Source: T3SED10-260 sp035363255
GTDB lineage: Bacteria; Caldisericota; Caldisericia; UBA6126
Length of the DNA: 64,000 nt
NCBI GenBank assembly: GCA_035363255.1
Contig: DAOSES010000002.1
Location: 62,001 to 126,000, forward strand
Direction of reading: 5' to 3'
Below the pieces are notes generated by a model. The model was not told where the DNA came from. It saw nothing but the letters and a program-made list of their open reading frames with translations, and ran no database searches. The stretch's first letter is position 1; every line of letters begins with the position of its first letter. Positions 35,094 to 42,942 of this stretch are shown one piece after another. Made by a program: the position numbers and the translations under genes.

Positions 35094-35681
35094 ATGGAAA
35101 AATGTAGAAAATTCAAAATGCAACCAATTGCAATACAAGACACTTATGGTAACCAAGAGCATTTAGCTTTACATAAAACTGCTTTTTTGTGTAGTCGAGA
35201 GACTCCTGAATCATCTGAAAGAAAGTGCATGGATTGGGCAGTCAAGCAAAGAGACCTCGGAAAATGCGTCATCAGTGGTTTTCATTCAAAAACTGAGAAG
35301 AGTGTTTTAGAAATTCTGCTAAGTGGAAAACAAGCCATCATACTGGTTATGGCCTGCGGAATTAACAAAAAACTTGATCCAACAATTCAGAAAGCCTTCG
35401 ATGTTGGAAGAATCCTATTTGTATCTCCTTTTACGGATGAGTTTGCTTTTCCCAATCGAGAAAGAGCAAAAACCAGAAATCAGATGGTGATTGATTTGGC
35501 AGACGAAGTGATGATAGGATATGCCAGCAAGGGTGGGATGATTGACCTATTAGCAAAAGCCATAAAAAACAAACCTATTGAGAAACCACAGATCAAAGGG
35601 ATTAACCCTAATTTGAAGCGATTTATTGCATCCATAGCCCTCAAATGCAGGGAAGATGAAGATGAAACGGAGTATCAGTAA
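35094..35681 (+). CDS. DprA/SLOG-like Rossmann-fold protein
   Basis: A 195-residue single-domain protein resembling the Rossmann core of DprA and the SLOG superfamily: CVISGFHSKTEKSVLEILL (nucleotide or DNA-binding loop near residue 60), ILVMACGINKK, ILFVSPFTDE, RAKTRNQMVIDLADEVMI and SKGGMIDLL. Full DprA proteins are longer and load RecA on single-stranded DNA; short SLOG proteins occur in defence islands as sensors of nucleotide signals. The binding partner here is unknown. AGGAAAGGA lies upstream of the ATG. Confidence 0.65.
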   Translation: MEKCRKFKMQPIAIQDTYGNQEHLALHKTAFLCSRETPESSERKCMDWAVKQRDLGKCVISGFHSKTEKSVLEILLSGKQAIILVMACGINKKLDPTIQKAFDVGRILFVSPFTDEFAFPNRERAKTRNQMVIDLADEVMIGYASKGGMIDLLAKAIKNKPIEKPQIKGINPNLKRFIASIALKCREDEDETEYQ

Positions 35682-35688
35682 GTATTTT

Positions 35689-35716
35689 TTGCAAATTTCC
35701 AATTGGATTGTAAAAT
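35689..35716 (+). promoter_or_regulatory. Promoter of the first DUF4143 ATPase gene
   Basis: TTGCAA (35689-35694), a 16-nt spacer and TAAAAT (35711-35716) end 6 nt before the ATG at 35723. No ribosome-binding site fits between them, so the mRNA is probably leaderless. Confidence 0.55.
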
Positions 35717-35722
35717 ATCTAT

Positions 35723-36883
35723 ATGTGGATTGAAAGAAATATACAAGATCATATAAAGAAAATAAAAGACAAGTTCCCTGTAATACTTATTACGGGAGCT
35801 AGGCAAGTTGGTAAAACCAGCATTCTTAAGCATTTATTTCCCGATTTGCCCTATATTACATTTGATGATCCCTTGAAAGTGGCTCAAGCAGAAAACGCTC
35901 CGAGTCAATTCCTTGAGAATATCCAGACTCCTATAATTTTGGATGAAGTTCAATATGTGAAAGATTTGTTTCGTTATATCAAAATCTATGTGGATCAACA
36001 GAGCGATAAAACTCATTTTTTCTTAACAGGTTCTCAGCAGTTTTCTATGATGCAGAATGTATCCGAGTCCCTTTCTGGTCGAATCCATATCCTCGAAATG
36101 AATACCCTGTCTTACGAAGAGGCCAGTCGGGAAAATACCTCTCTTCAACTTTATGATTTTATCTTGCAGGGAGGCTATCCAGGCGTATACAAGAAGAATA
36201 TCCTTCCGAATGAGTTTTTCCCTTCGTATGTTTCCACTTATTTGGAACGAGATGTACGAAATATTCTCAATATCAGAGATTTAAGAGATTTCTCTATTTT
36301 TTTAAGGCTTTTGGCTACTTATAGTGGACAAATTCTCAATATGTCCAATCTTTCCAGAGATCTGGGCAAAACCAATAGTACCGTTAAATCATGGATATCA
36401 GTATTGATTGGGTCTGGAATAGTGCGATTACTGGAGCCCTATTACTGCAACCATGGGAAAAGGCTGACAAAATCTCCCAAGCTTTATTTCATGGACACTG
36501 GATTGTTGTGTTATTTGCTGGGGATCACCAACACGGATAGTTTGTTGCGCTCTCCGTTTAAGGGGGCCATTTGGGAAACTTTTTGCTTTATTAGTTTGGT
36601 GAGTTATTTTAATCACCGAGGGATTCCAAATCCTCCTCTTTGGTTTTGGAGAGATTCTACCAAGAGGGAAGTTGATTTTTTGATCGAAGAAAACCAGCAG
36701 GTAAGATTGTTTGAGTCGAAGTTTAAAGAGCGAGTGGATGCCCATGATGCTCAGAACATGGTATATTGGAAAGAAAAAGTTGCTTCAAATCAGGAAGTGC
36801 TTATGCAAATCATGGCTCCAGTTAGGGAAGCCTATCCTGTGTTGCCAGAGGTATGGGCAGATTATCGGTTTGTTGGAAGTTGA
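35723..36883 (+). CDS. AAA_14/DUF4143 family ATPase, copy 1
   Basis: A 386-residue protein with an N-terminal AAA_14 ATPase (Walker A GARQVGKTS near residue 23, Walker B PIILDEVQY, sensor LTGSQQF) and a C-terminal DUF4143 region (FPSYVSTYLERDVRNI, KLYFMDTGLLCYLLG, FWRDSTKREVDFLIE). The last part is PD-(D/E)XK-like (REVDF, then LFESKFK). The family is widespread and poorly understood. A paralog follows 100 nt downstream. The start codon lies 6 nt after a -10 box. Confidence 0.85.
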   Translation: MWIERNIQDHIKKIKDKFPVILITGARQVGKTSILKHLFPDLPYITFDDPLKVAQAENAPSQFLENIQTPIILDEVQYVKDLFRYIKIYVDQQSDKTHFFLTGSQQFSMMQNVSESLSGRIHILEMNTLSYEEASRENTSLQLYDFILQGGYPGVYKKNILPNEFFPSYVSTYLERDVRNILNIRDLRDFSIFLRLLATYSGQILNMSNLSRDLGKTNSTVKSWISVLIGSGIVRLLEPYYCNHGKRLTKSPKLYFMDTGLLCYLLGITNTDSLLRSPFKGAIWETFCFISLVSYFNHRGIPNPPLWFWRDSTKREVDFLIEENQQVRLFESKFKERVDAHDAQNMVYWKEKVASNQEVLMQIMAPVREAYPVLPEVWADYRFVGS

Positions 36884-36949
36884 ACCACCAAGCATTTGCG
36901 AGCATTCATCTGTAAGTCAGAAAAGAAAAGTACAATATTCAAGTTGAAC

Positions 36950-36977
36950 TTGAAATATGTACCAGGATGCTTATAAT
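36950..36977 (+). promoter_or_regulatory. Promoter of the second DUF4143 ATPase gene
   Basis: TTGAAA (36950-36955), a 16-nt spacer and a perfect TATAAT (36972-36977) end 6 nt before the ATG at 36984. This geometry decides against the upstream ATG at 36957 and implies a leaderless mRNA. Confidence 0.65.
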
Positions 36978-36983
36978 TCTGAT

Positions 36984-38141
36984 ATGATTACACGAGATAT
37001 CGAAAAGGAATTGCGCTATGTATCTGAGCAATACCCCGTAGTTACGATTATTGGCCCCAGACAAGCTGGCAAAACTACGCTGGCAAGGATGGTTTTTCCC
37101 CAGTATGCATATGCCAACCTTGAGCTTCCTGATTTGAGAAGATTGGCGCAGGATGACCCCCAGGCTTTTTTTTCAGCGTTTCCATCTCCGCTCATTATCG
37201 ATGAAATACAGCATGTACCCTCCCTATTATCTTATATCCAGGTCATGGTAGATGAAAACCAGCAAATGGCGCAGTATATTTTGACGGGAAGCCAACAGTT
37301 TCATCTGCATGAAGCTGTGAGTCAATCCCTGGCTGGGAGAACTGCTCTCTTGAGCTTGTATCCTCTCAGCATAAAAGAGCTCCAACAGTCTGGATTTAAG
37401 CTTCAGCGAGACGAATATCTGTTTCAAGGTTTTTATCCCAGGATATACCAGGATCGACAAGAACCACATCGTGCCTATCGCAACTATTATCAAAGCTATG
37501 TGGAGCGTGATGTTCGGCAGATCATCAATGTTCGCAATATGCTGTTGTTTGATAAATTTGTGAGACTCCTTGCAGGAAGAGTTGGGCAAGTCATTAATCT
37601 TCAATCGCTTGCCTCTGATGTAGGTGTTTCAGGAACTACGCTCAATGAGTGGTTGTCTGCCCTGGAAGCTTCTTTTATCATTTACCGCCTCAAGCCCTTT
37701 TATGATAATTTTGGAAAGCGAAGCATCAAGTCGCCAAAACTTTATTTTACTGATGTTGGCCTGGCATGCTATTTGCTGGGTATTTCTGAGCTATATCAGA
37801 TTTCTCGTGACCCTCTTCTGGGCTCTTTGTTTGAAAATATGGTGGTGATGGAGGCAATAAAAACCCTCAACAATCAAGGAAAAGAGCCAAATCTATACTT
37901 TTTTCGCGACAGCAAGCAATTTGAAGTTGATTTGCTTTGGCAAAAAGGAACAGAGCTCATACCTATCGAAATCAAATCTGCCATGACCTATCATCCAGAC
38001 TTGCATCAAAAACTGGATTCATTTGCAAAAAAAGTTTCAGCTAAAAAAGCTTATCTGATTTATGCTGGTGAGCTCGAATTTAATAAAGAGATTATAGATG
38101 CTGTTCATTTTAGCAAAACAGCTCAGATTTTTTTATCATGA
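36984..38141 (+). CDS. AAA_14/DUF4143 family ATPase, copy 2
   Basis: A 385-residue paralog of the gene just upstream, with Walker A GPRQAGKTT, Walker B PLIIDEIQH, sensor LTGSQQF, and DUF4143 landmarks YQSYVERDVRQI, KLYFTDVGLACYLLG and FFRDSKQFEVDLLW, ending in a PD-(D/E)XK-like IPIEIKSA. The two copies are clearly diverged, so the duplication is not recent. I start at ATG 36984, where the product begins MITRDIEKEL as is usual for the family; 36957 would add nine residues but lies inside the promoter. Confidence 0.85.
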   Translation: MITRDIEKELRYVSEQYPVVTIIGPRQAGKTTLARMVFPQYAYANLELPDLRRLAQDDPQAFFSAFPSPLIIDEIQHVPSLLSYIQVMVDENQQMAQYILTGSQQFHLHEAVSQSLAGRTALLSLYPLSIKELQQSGFKLQRDEYLFQGFYPRIYQDRQEPHRAYRNYYQSYVERDVRQIINVRNMLLFDKFVRLLAGRVGQVINLQSLASDVGVSGTTLNEWLSALEASFIIYRLKPFYDNFGKRSIKSPKLYFTDVGLACYLLGISELYQISRDPLLGSLFENMVVMEAIKTLNNQGKEPNLYFFRDSKQFEVDLLWQKGTELIPIEIKSAMTYHPDLHQKLDSFAKKVSAKKAYLIYAGELEFNKEIIDAVHFSKTAQIFLS

Positions 38142-38164
38142 GCTTTTGATAGGAGCATAAAACA

Positions 38165-39136
38165 ATGATACGAAATCAATGGTATGTGATTATGGATGCC
38201 AAAGAGGTGGGCAAAAACCGCCCTTTGAGTGTGAAGCGTATGGGGCAAAAGATGGTGCTTTGGCGAGACTCCGAGGGCAAGCTGGCCTGCATTGCAGACC
38301 AGTGTTGCCATCGAGGTGCTTCGCTGGGATTGGGAAAGGTCAAAGAAGGTATGGTGCAGTGCCCTTTTCATGGTTTTCGCTATGATGCCCAGGGCAAGGT
38401 AAAGGTGATTCCGGCGCAGGGATGGAAAGCTCCTGTGGCTGATTCCTATCGCGTGCAAGCTTATACGGTTGTGGAAAAATTTGGCTGGATATGGCTTTGG
38501 TGGGGAGACCCCCGGGCCGATCTTCCTGAGCCTCTTTATTTTGACGATCTCAAGGAAGGATATGCTTATACCACTTTTCAGGATCCCTGGAATATCCACT
38601 ATACTCGCGCTATTGAAAACCAGTTGGATGTGGTGCATCTGCCTTTTGTGCATACTGATACTATTGGCAAAGGGTGCAAAACTCTGGTGCATGGGCCTGT
38701 GGTGAAGCGAGAAGGTCAACTGATACGTTTTTTTGTGCATAATGTGGTGGACGATGAAAAGACCAAAGCTCAAAAGCCCTCTGAAATCCATGATTATGAA
38801 AAGCTATTTCAGCTTCAATTTATGGCTCCCAATTGCTGGCAAAACATGATCTCCGACCAGGTGCGAATATCTGCTGCTTTTGTGCCAGTGGATGAAGAAA
38901 ATACGGTGGTGTATATCCGTTTTTACCAAAGCTTTATGAAACTTCCCATCCTGAGAGATTTGGTGGGATGGTTGAGCAAGCCTATGAATCGCAAGATCTT
39001 GCATCAGGACAAGCGAGTGGTAATGACTCAGGAGCCTCGAAAAACGAGTCTAAGTATGGATGAGAAACTCATTCAGGGAGACCTGCCCATTGTGGAATAT
39101 CGCAAACTAAGGGAAGAACTTATAAATAATAGTTAA
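38165..39136 (+). CDS. Rieske non-heme iron oxygenase
   Basis: A 323-residue ring-hydroxylating-type oxygenase alpha subunit. The Rieske 2Fe-2S motif reads CCHRG followed 16 residues on by CPFHG, and the mononuclear iron site is NQLDVVHLPFVH (Asp-x2-His-x4-His). It resembles the stand-alone pheophorbide a oxygenase/vanillate demethylase-type group that uses a separate reductase; none is adjacent. It uses O2 to hydroxylate or demethylate an organic substrate that cannot be named here. GGAG lies upstream of the ATG. Confidence 0.87.
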   Translation: MIRNQWYVIMDAKEVGKNRPLSVKRMGQKMVLWRDSEGKLACIADQCCHRGASLGLGKVKEGMVQCPFHGFRYDAQGKVKVIPAQGWKAPVADSYRVQAYTVVEKFGWIWLWWGDPRADLPEPLYFDDLKEGYAYTTFQDPWNIHYTRAIENQLDVVHLPFVHTDTIGKGCKTLVHGPVVKREGQLIRFFVHNVVDDEKTKAQKPSEIHDYEKLFQLQFMAPNCWQNMISDQVRISAAFVPVDEENTVVYIRFYQSFMKLPILRDLVGWLSKPMNRKILHQDKRVVMTQEPRKTSLSMDEKLIQGDLPIVEYRKLREELINNS

Positions 39137-39158
39137 AAAAACTCAAAGGAGGAGTAAG

Positions 39159-42100
39159 ATGAAGAAAAAACTCGCAATCTTTCTGGGATTGCTTTTGTTT
39201 CTACTGCCTCTGTTTTCTGTTTCGTCCAGCGATGAAAAGGCTTCTAATCCCAAGAAGATGAGCTTTCTGGAGGGAAAACTTTATGTGCTTTCACCCAGGG
39301 AAAAAGCTTTCCATCAGTATAAGCTATCTGGTGACAGAATATCTTCATTTGATCTGAAACCACCCCTTGATGCAGTGGATTTTACTGCTTTTCAGAACAA
39401 GCTTTGGGTCATTTTCTCTGATCTTCCTTTTCTTTTCGTTTACAGCTCATCAGGTGCTTTTATTCAGCAGATACCATTGAATCCGTCTATAATGAAGCCC
39501 ACTGCTATTGAAGCCATGGGAGAATACTTGCTAATTGCCGATCAGATGGGTGTCTGGGTCTTGGATGCCCAGCTTCAAATCATGCAATTGATAGCCTACC
39601 CTGGGCTATCTGATGAAAACGCATATAAGATTGAGTCTATGGCATGGTACCACCATCGCCTTTATATCGCATGCAGTATTCACCAGGAAGTCTATGTTTA
39701 TTCTTCTCTTTCTCAAGAGGGATATTTCACCTATTTGGCAAGCATGGGCGGATATGGCAGTGAAACAGGTAGGCATAAAAAGCTTAGTGGTTTGGCAGTG
39801 TATGGCAAGCTGTGGCTTTGTGATATCGCAAAAGCAGGATTTGAAGAGCACCACCTTTTGACTGGAGCTGTACAATTGCGCGGTTTGGATGCTTCTTCCT
39901 CTCCTTATGCTGATGTTTTGGTAGCAGAAAAGCGGCTTTATCTTTGTTCTGCAAACTCCGATAAGGTGTATTCTTTTCCATTGAGTCAAGAGGCATCTCC
40001 CAACCTGGCTCCTTTCTTTTCTCATGAAAATATCGATTATGGAAGCATATCCCTGAATGATCCTGTGCAGGAAAAGCTGATGATATATAGCCCTGATGGA
40101 CTACCCATAAAAGGAAAGCTGAGTTCGGATCACCCTGCGGTATGGATAAATCCTTCTGAGTTTTCTGGAAGTGAGAATGCTATTTCCGTGACTCTTGATC
40201 CAGGATATCTTAAGGCTGGCATGGAGCTTAATGCCAAGGTGCTGGTTGAATTTGAGAATGCTCAGAAAGTTAGCCTGCCTGTCAAAGCGAAAGTGTTATC
40301 TCAACCCGATTTTCGCGTACGTTTCCCCTTTCCTCCTGCTTTTTCAAGGCTGGACAAAGCTCCTGAAGTAACGATTCTTGGACAACACAAGCTTGAGGAT
40401 GAATATGAGTTGATCAATTTTAAAGAAAGCGATCCCTTTATTTTGAAAAAGCTTAAAAAGGGTGTGTTTCGCATTCACATCCAGGGCGACCCTGATCCTG
40501 GTTTTTATACTCTCCGATTTCAAGTGCGATCTCCTATCATTCGAAGCGTTCGCTACTTTAGCTTTAACTTCTTGTATCGAAGCCCGGAAAATTTTTTAAA
40601 TGCAACGGTATTGGCTGAATATTTTGCGGCAGATTGGTGCCGATTCTGCCCTTCAGGCCACCGCGCTTTTTTGGAATTGCGAGATCTTTACCCCAGAACT
40701 CAATTAAATTCACTAACTTATTACAACGATTGTCTGGAAGAGACTCCAGAACGTTTGTGTTTTTCTGGATCCGAACAGAGAATGCGTTGGTATATGCCTC
40801 AGGGGACTCATGTTTCCTTATTTCTCAATGGAGGAGACCCGATTCATGGAGGAATCAATGCTCCGGATGCCACCATGCTCAAGGAATACCGTGATGCTAT
40901 TGATCCCCTCTTGAAACAATATACACCCCTGTCTATTTCTGCCAGCCTTGAGTTGGATCCAGACCAGCGTATGTTGGATATTGGAGCAACGGTGATTCAG
41001 ACTTATCCCCAGGAGCTCAATCATCTTCGTCTGTACGCCGTAATAGCTGAAAATGACATTGAGCTTCTTGTATCCACAGGTCAGACCCAGCACAATTTTG
41101 TAGCCAGGCAGTTTATCTCTTTGGATTCTTCTGAAAGAGTTGCCATTGAGGGCACAACACTAAGCAAATCTTTACGAAATGACTTTCATTTGCAAGCCCG
41201 AATTGATGACTTGATTGATCTTTCTCAGGCCTATGTCTTGCTCTTTGTGCAGGATTATCAGTCAAAAAAAGTGTATCAAACCTTGTATCTTCCTCTAAAA
41301 AATAGCTCCGAGTCAGTAGTGGATTTTGATCTTTCCAGCCCTTTGATGCATTATTTTATGGTCACCCATCAGCCTTCCAAACTATATTTTGAGCTTCAAA
41401 ACACTGGCAATGTCTTGGATCGATATGAGCTAACTTTGCAGAGGGAGGAAGATTTTACAAAAGAAGTCTATCTCCAGGACCTGCTTAGTCAGGAAAAGGG
41501 GCTAAGCCTTGAGAGCAAAGAGATGAATCCAGGGGAAAAGCGATGCTTTGCTTTGGTGCTACCTCTTGGTTTGGATAAGACAAGGAGCATTGGCTTGCGG
41601 GTTCGAAGTTTGCGCTCAGACAAAGAAAAGGAGCTTACTCTAAGCCTATTTGATGAAAAAAAAGCTATGGATAGGAGCCGTTTACTTTTCCCGCCCCCGA
41701 TCGCATTGGAAAGTGAAAAAGGTTTTGTTTGCAATGATGATAAGCTCAATTTGTGCTGGACCTCGTGTGGAAGTGTTGGCTTTGATCCCAAAGAGGTGGA
41801 AGAAGATTCTTTTGCGGGGGTGCGCTTCCATCAGCTCAAGATCTATCCTGGAAAACGTCGTTATCTTGTCAAGCTTTTTCAAAAAAATGGGGATGCATCC
41901 GAGCTTGAGCTCTTTATTCATCGACCTTTGACATTAAAGCTCAAGATCAACTCTCATCTACTTGGTAAAAACAAGGAAATGCAAATGATGGACGTTGCTC
42001 CCTTTATCTCCAAAGAAAACCGTACTATGGTGCCTTTGCGCTTTATTGCAGAATCTTTTGGCGCTCAGGTCAACTATGGGGCTCAAAATCAGACCATCGA

Positions 42101-42299
42101 ATTGATTTTTTACAATGGTAGAATCACGATGCAGGTGGGAAATAAATCCGCTATAGCGAATGGGAAAGAGATCTTTTTGGATAGTCCTCCTATTATTGTT
42201 AATAATCGAACTTTTGTACCGCTTCGAGCGATTGCAGAGTTGATTGGAGCCGAAATCTACTGGGATGCCAAACTGCAAGAAGTTCTTTTGACCCTTTAG
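39159..42299 (+). CDS. Large secreted propeller / thioredoxin-like / stalk-domain protein
   Basis: A 1046-residue exported protein with a strong AAAGGAGGAG site and a signal peptide (about 1-23). Residues about 30-300 have beta-propeller (NHL-like) character. Around 480-620 lies an Omp28/thioredoxin-like domain with a CxxC pair at Cys494-Cys497 (AADWCRFCPSGH). The last 110 residues are a stalk domain with two half-repeats (MVPLRFIAESFGAQV and TFVPLRAIAELIGAEIYW). The CxxC suggests a disulfide or redox role outside the cell. The stop overlaps the convergent TOPRIM-like gene by 4 nt. Confidence 0.75.
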   Translation: MKKKLAIFLGLLLFLLPLFSVSSSDEKASNPKKMSFLEGKLYVLSPREKAFHQYKLSGDRISSFDLKPPLDAVDFTAFQNKLWVIFSDLPFLFVYSSSGAFIQQIPLNPSIMKPTAIEAMGEYLLIADQMGVWVLDAQLQIMQLIAYPGLSDENAYKIESMAWYHHRLYIACSIHQEVYVYSSLSQEGYFTYLASMGGYGSETGRHKKLSGLAVYGKLWLCDIAKAGFEEHHLLTGAVQLRGLDASSSPYADVLVAEKRLYLCSANSDKVYSFPLSQEASPNLAPFFSHENIDYGSISLNDPVQEKLMIYSPDGLPIKGKLSSDHPAVWINPSEFSGSENAISVTLDPGYLKAGMELNAKVLVEFENAQKVSLPVKAKVLSQPDFRVRFPFPPAFSRLDKAPEVTILGQHKLEDEYELINFKESDPFILKKLKKGVFRIHIQGDPDPGFYTLRFQVRSPIIRSVRYFSFNFLYRSPENFLNATVLAEYFAADWCRFCPSGHRAFLELRDLYPRTQLNSLTYYNDCLEETPERLCFSGSEQRMRWYMPQGTHVSLFLNGGDPIHGGINAPDATMLKEYRDAIDPLLKQYTPLSISASLELDPDQRMLDIGATVIQTYPQELNHLRLYAVIAENDIELLVSTGQTQHNFVARQFISLDSSERVAIEGTTLSKSLRNDFHLQARIDDLIDLSQAYVLLFVQDYQSKKVYQTLYLPLKNSSESVVDFDLSSPLMHYFMVTHQPSKLYFELQNTGNVLDRYELTLQREEDFTKEVYLQDLLSQEKGLSLESKEMNPGEKRCFALVLPLGLDKTRSIGLRVRSLRSDKEKELTLSLFDEKKAMDRSRLLFPPPIALESEKGFVCNDDKLNLCWTSCGSVGFDPKEVEEDSFAGVRFHQLKIYPGKRRYLVKLFQKNGDASELELFIHRPLTLKLKINSHLLGKNKEMQMMDVAPFISKENRTMVPLRFIAESFGAQVNYGAQNQTIELIFYNGRITMQVGNKSAIANGKEIFLDSPPIIVNNRTFVPLRAIAELIGAEIYWDAKLQEVLLTL

Positions 42300-42937
42300 T
42301 CTGATAGCTCTCTTAAGCAGTCTCTGAAGTAGCAAAAACTAGGAGAGCGATTTTGATCCACTCTCATCAAAGGGCTGATGTTTTCGGCCCAATAGAATTT
42401 CTGCTCTCCTATGGCCCACCAGCCTTTATTTATGAGCTTTTGTGGCCCTCCTTCCACGGTAGCGCTGGCAAGGTATTCCCAGGTGCCACAGATGGAGTCG
42501 TTGATATAGGAGCTTAGAATTTCATCCTTTGCGTGGGGGTAGGCTGATTTGATGGCGGGAATATCCCCCAGATACCATGCTTCATTTTCTTCTATTGCCA
42601 CGCAAAATCTGGTTAAAGGTTTGGGATGGCATTGATTCAAAGTTTTTAATAATTCTTGTCGGAAGTTTTTCAAGTCTTTCCGATCCAAATCGCAAATCAC
42701 AAAGACACAGGCATTTTTGTGAAGGTAGGTCTTCCCTAAAGCTCTGAGTATCATGGGGAGCTTGTTGAGCAAAGTTTCCACCTTGGGGTCCACTTTTTGA
42801 TCCAGGTGTTTGGGTAGGCTTCCCAGTCCTTTGTAGGAGTGGATTTCAAAGCTGTTACCCTGACTGATAATTTTGGGTACCAGGATCTCTAATGCTTTTT
42901 TTCCTGATAAGTCTTCACTTAGGATATGAAAGTGCAT
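42296..42937 (-). CDS. DUF4276-like (TOPRIM) putative nuclease partner, copy 2
   Basis: A 213-residue counterpart of the protein at 31329. TOPRIM-like acidic residues are Glu8 (ILSEDLSGKKALE) and Asp83-Leu-Asp85 (VICDLDRKDL). The family motif ENEAWYLGDIPAI (residues 117-129) corresponds to LETFYLADLKAI of copy 1. It begins 5 nt after the stop of its ATPase gene with no ribosome-binding site of its own, so it is probably coupled. The C-terminal region holds several Trp and aromatic residues (GWWAIGEQKFYWAE) absent from copy 1, hinting at a different target. Confidence 0.72.
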   Translation of the reverse strand: MHFHILSEDLSGKKALEILVPKIISQGNSFEIHSYKGLGSLPKHLDQKVDPKVETLLNKLPMILRALGKTYLHKNACVFVICDLDRKDLKNFRQELLKTLNQCHPKPLTRFCVAIEENEAWYLGDIPAIKSAYPHAKDEILSSYINDSICGTWEYLASATVEGGPQKLINKGWWAIGEQKFYWAENISPLMRVDQNRSPSFCYFRDCLRELSD

Positions 42938-42942
42938 TTCGT

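Noticed and set aside
36957..36983. Upstream ATG for the second DUF4143 ATPase
   Set aside because: The nine extra codons overlap the -10 box and spacer of a near-consensus promoter and have no ribosome-binding site.
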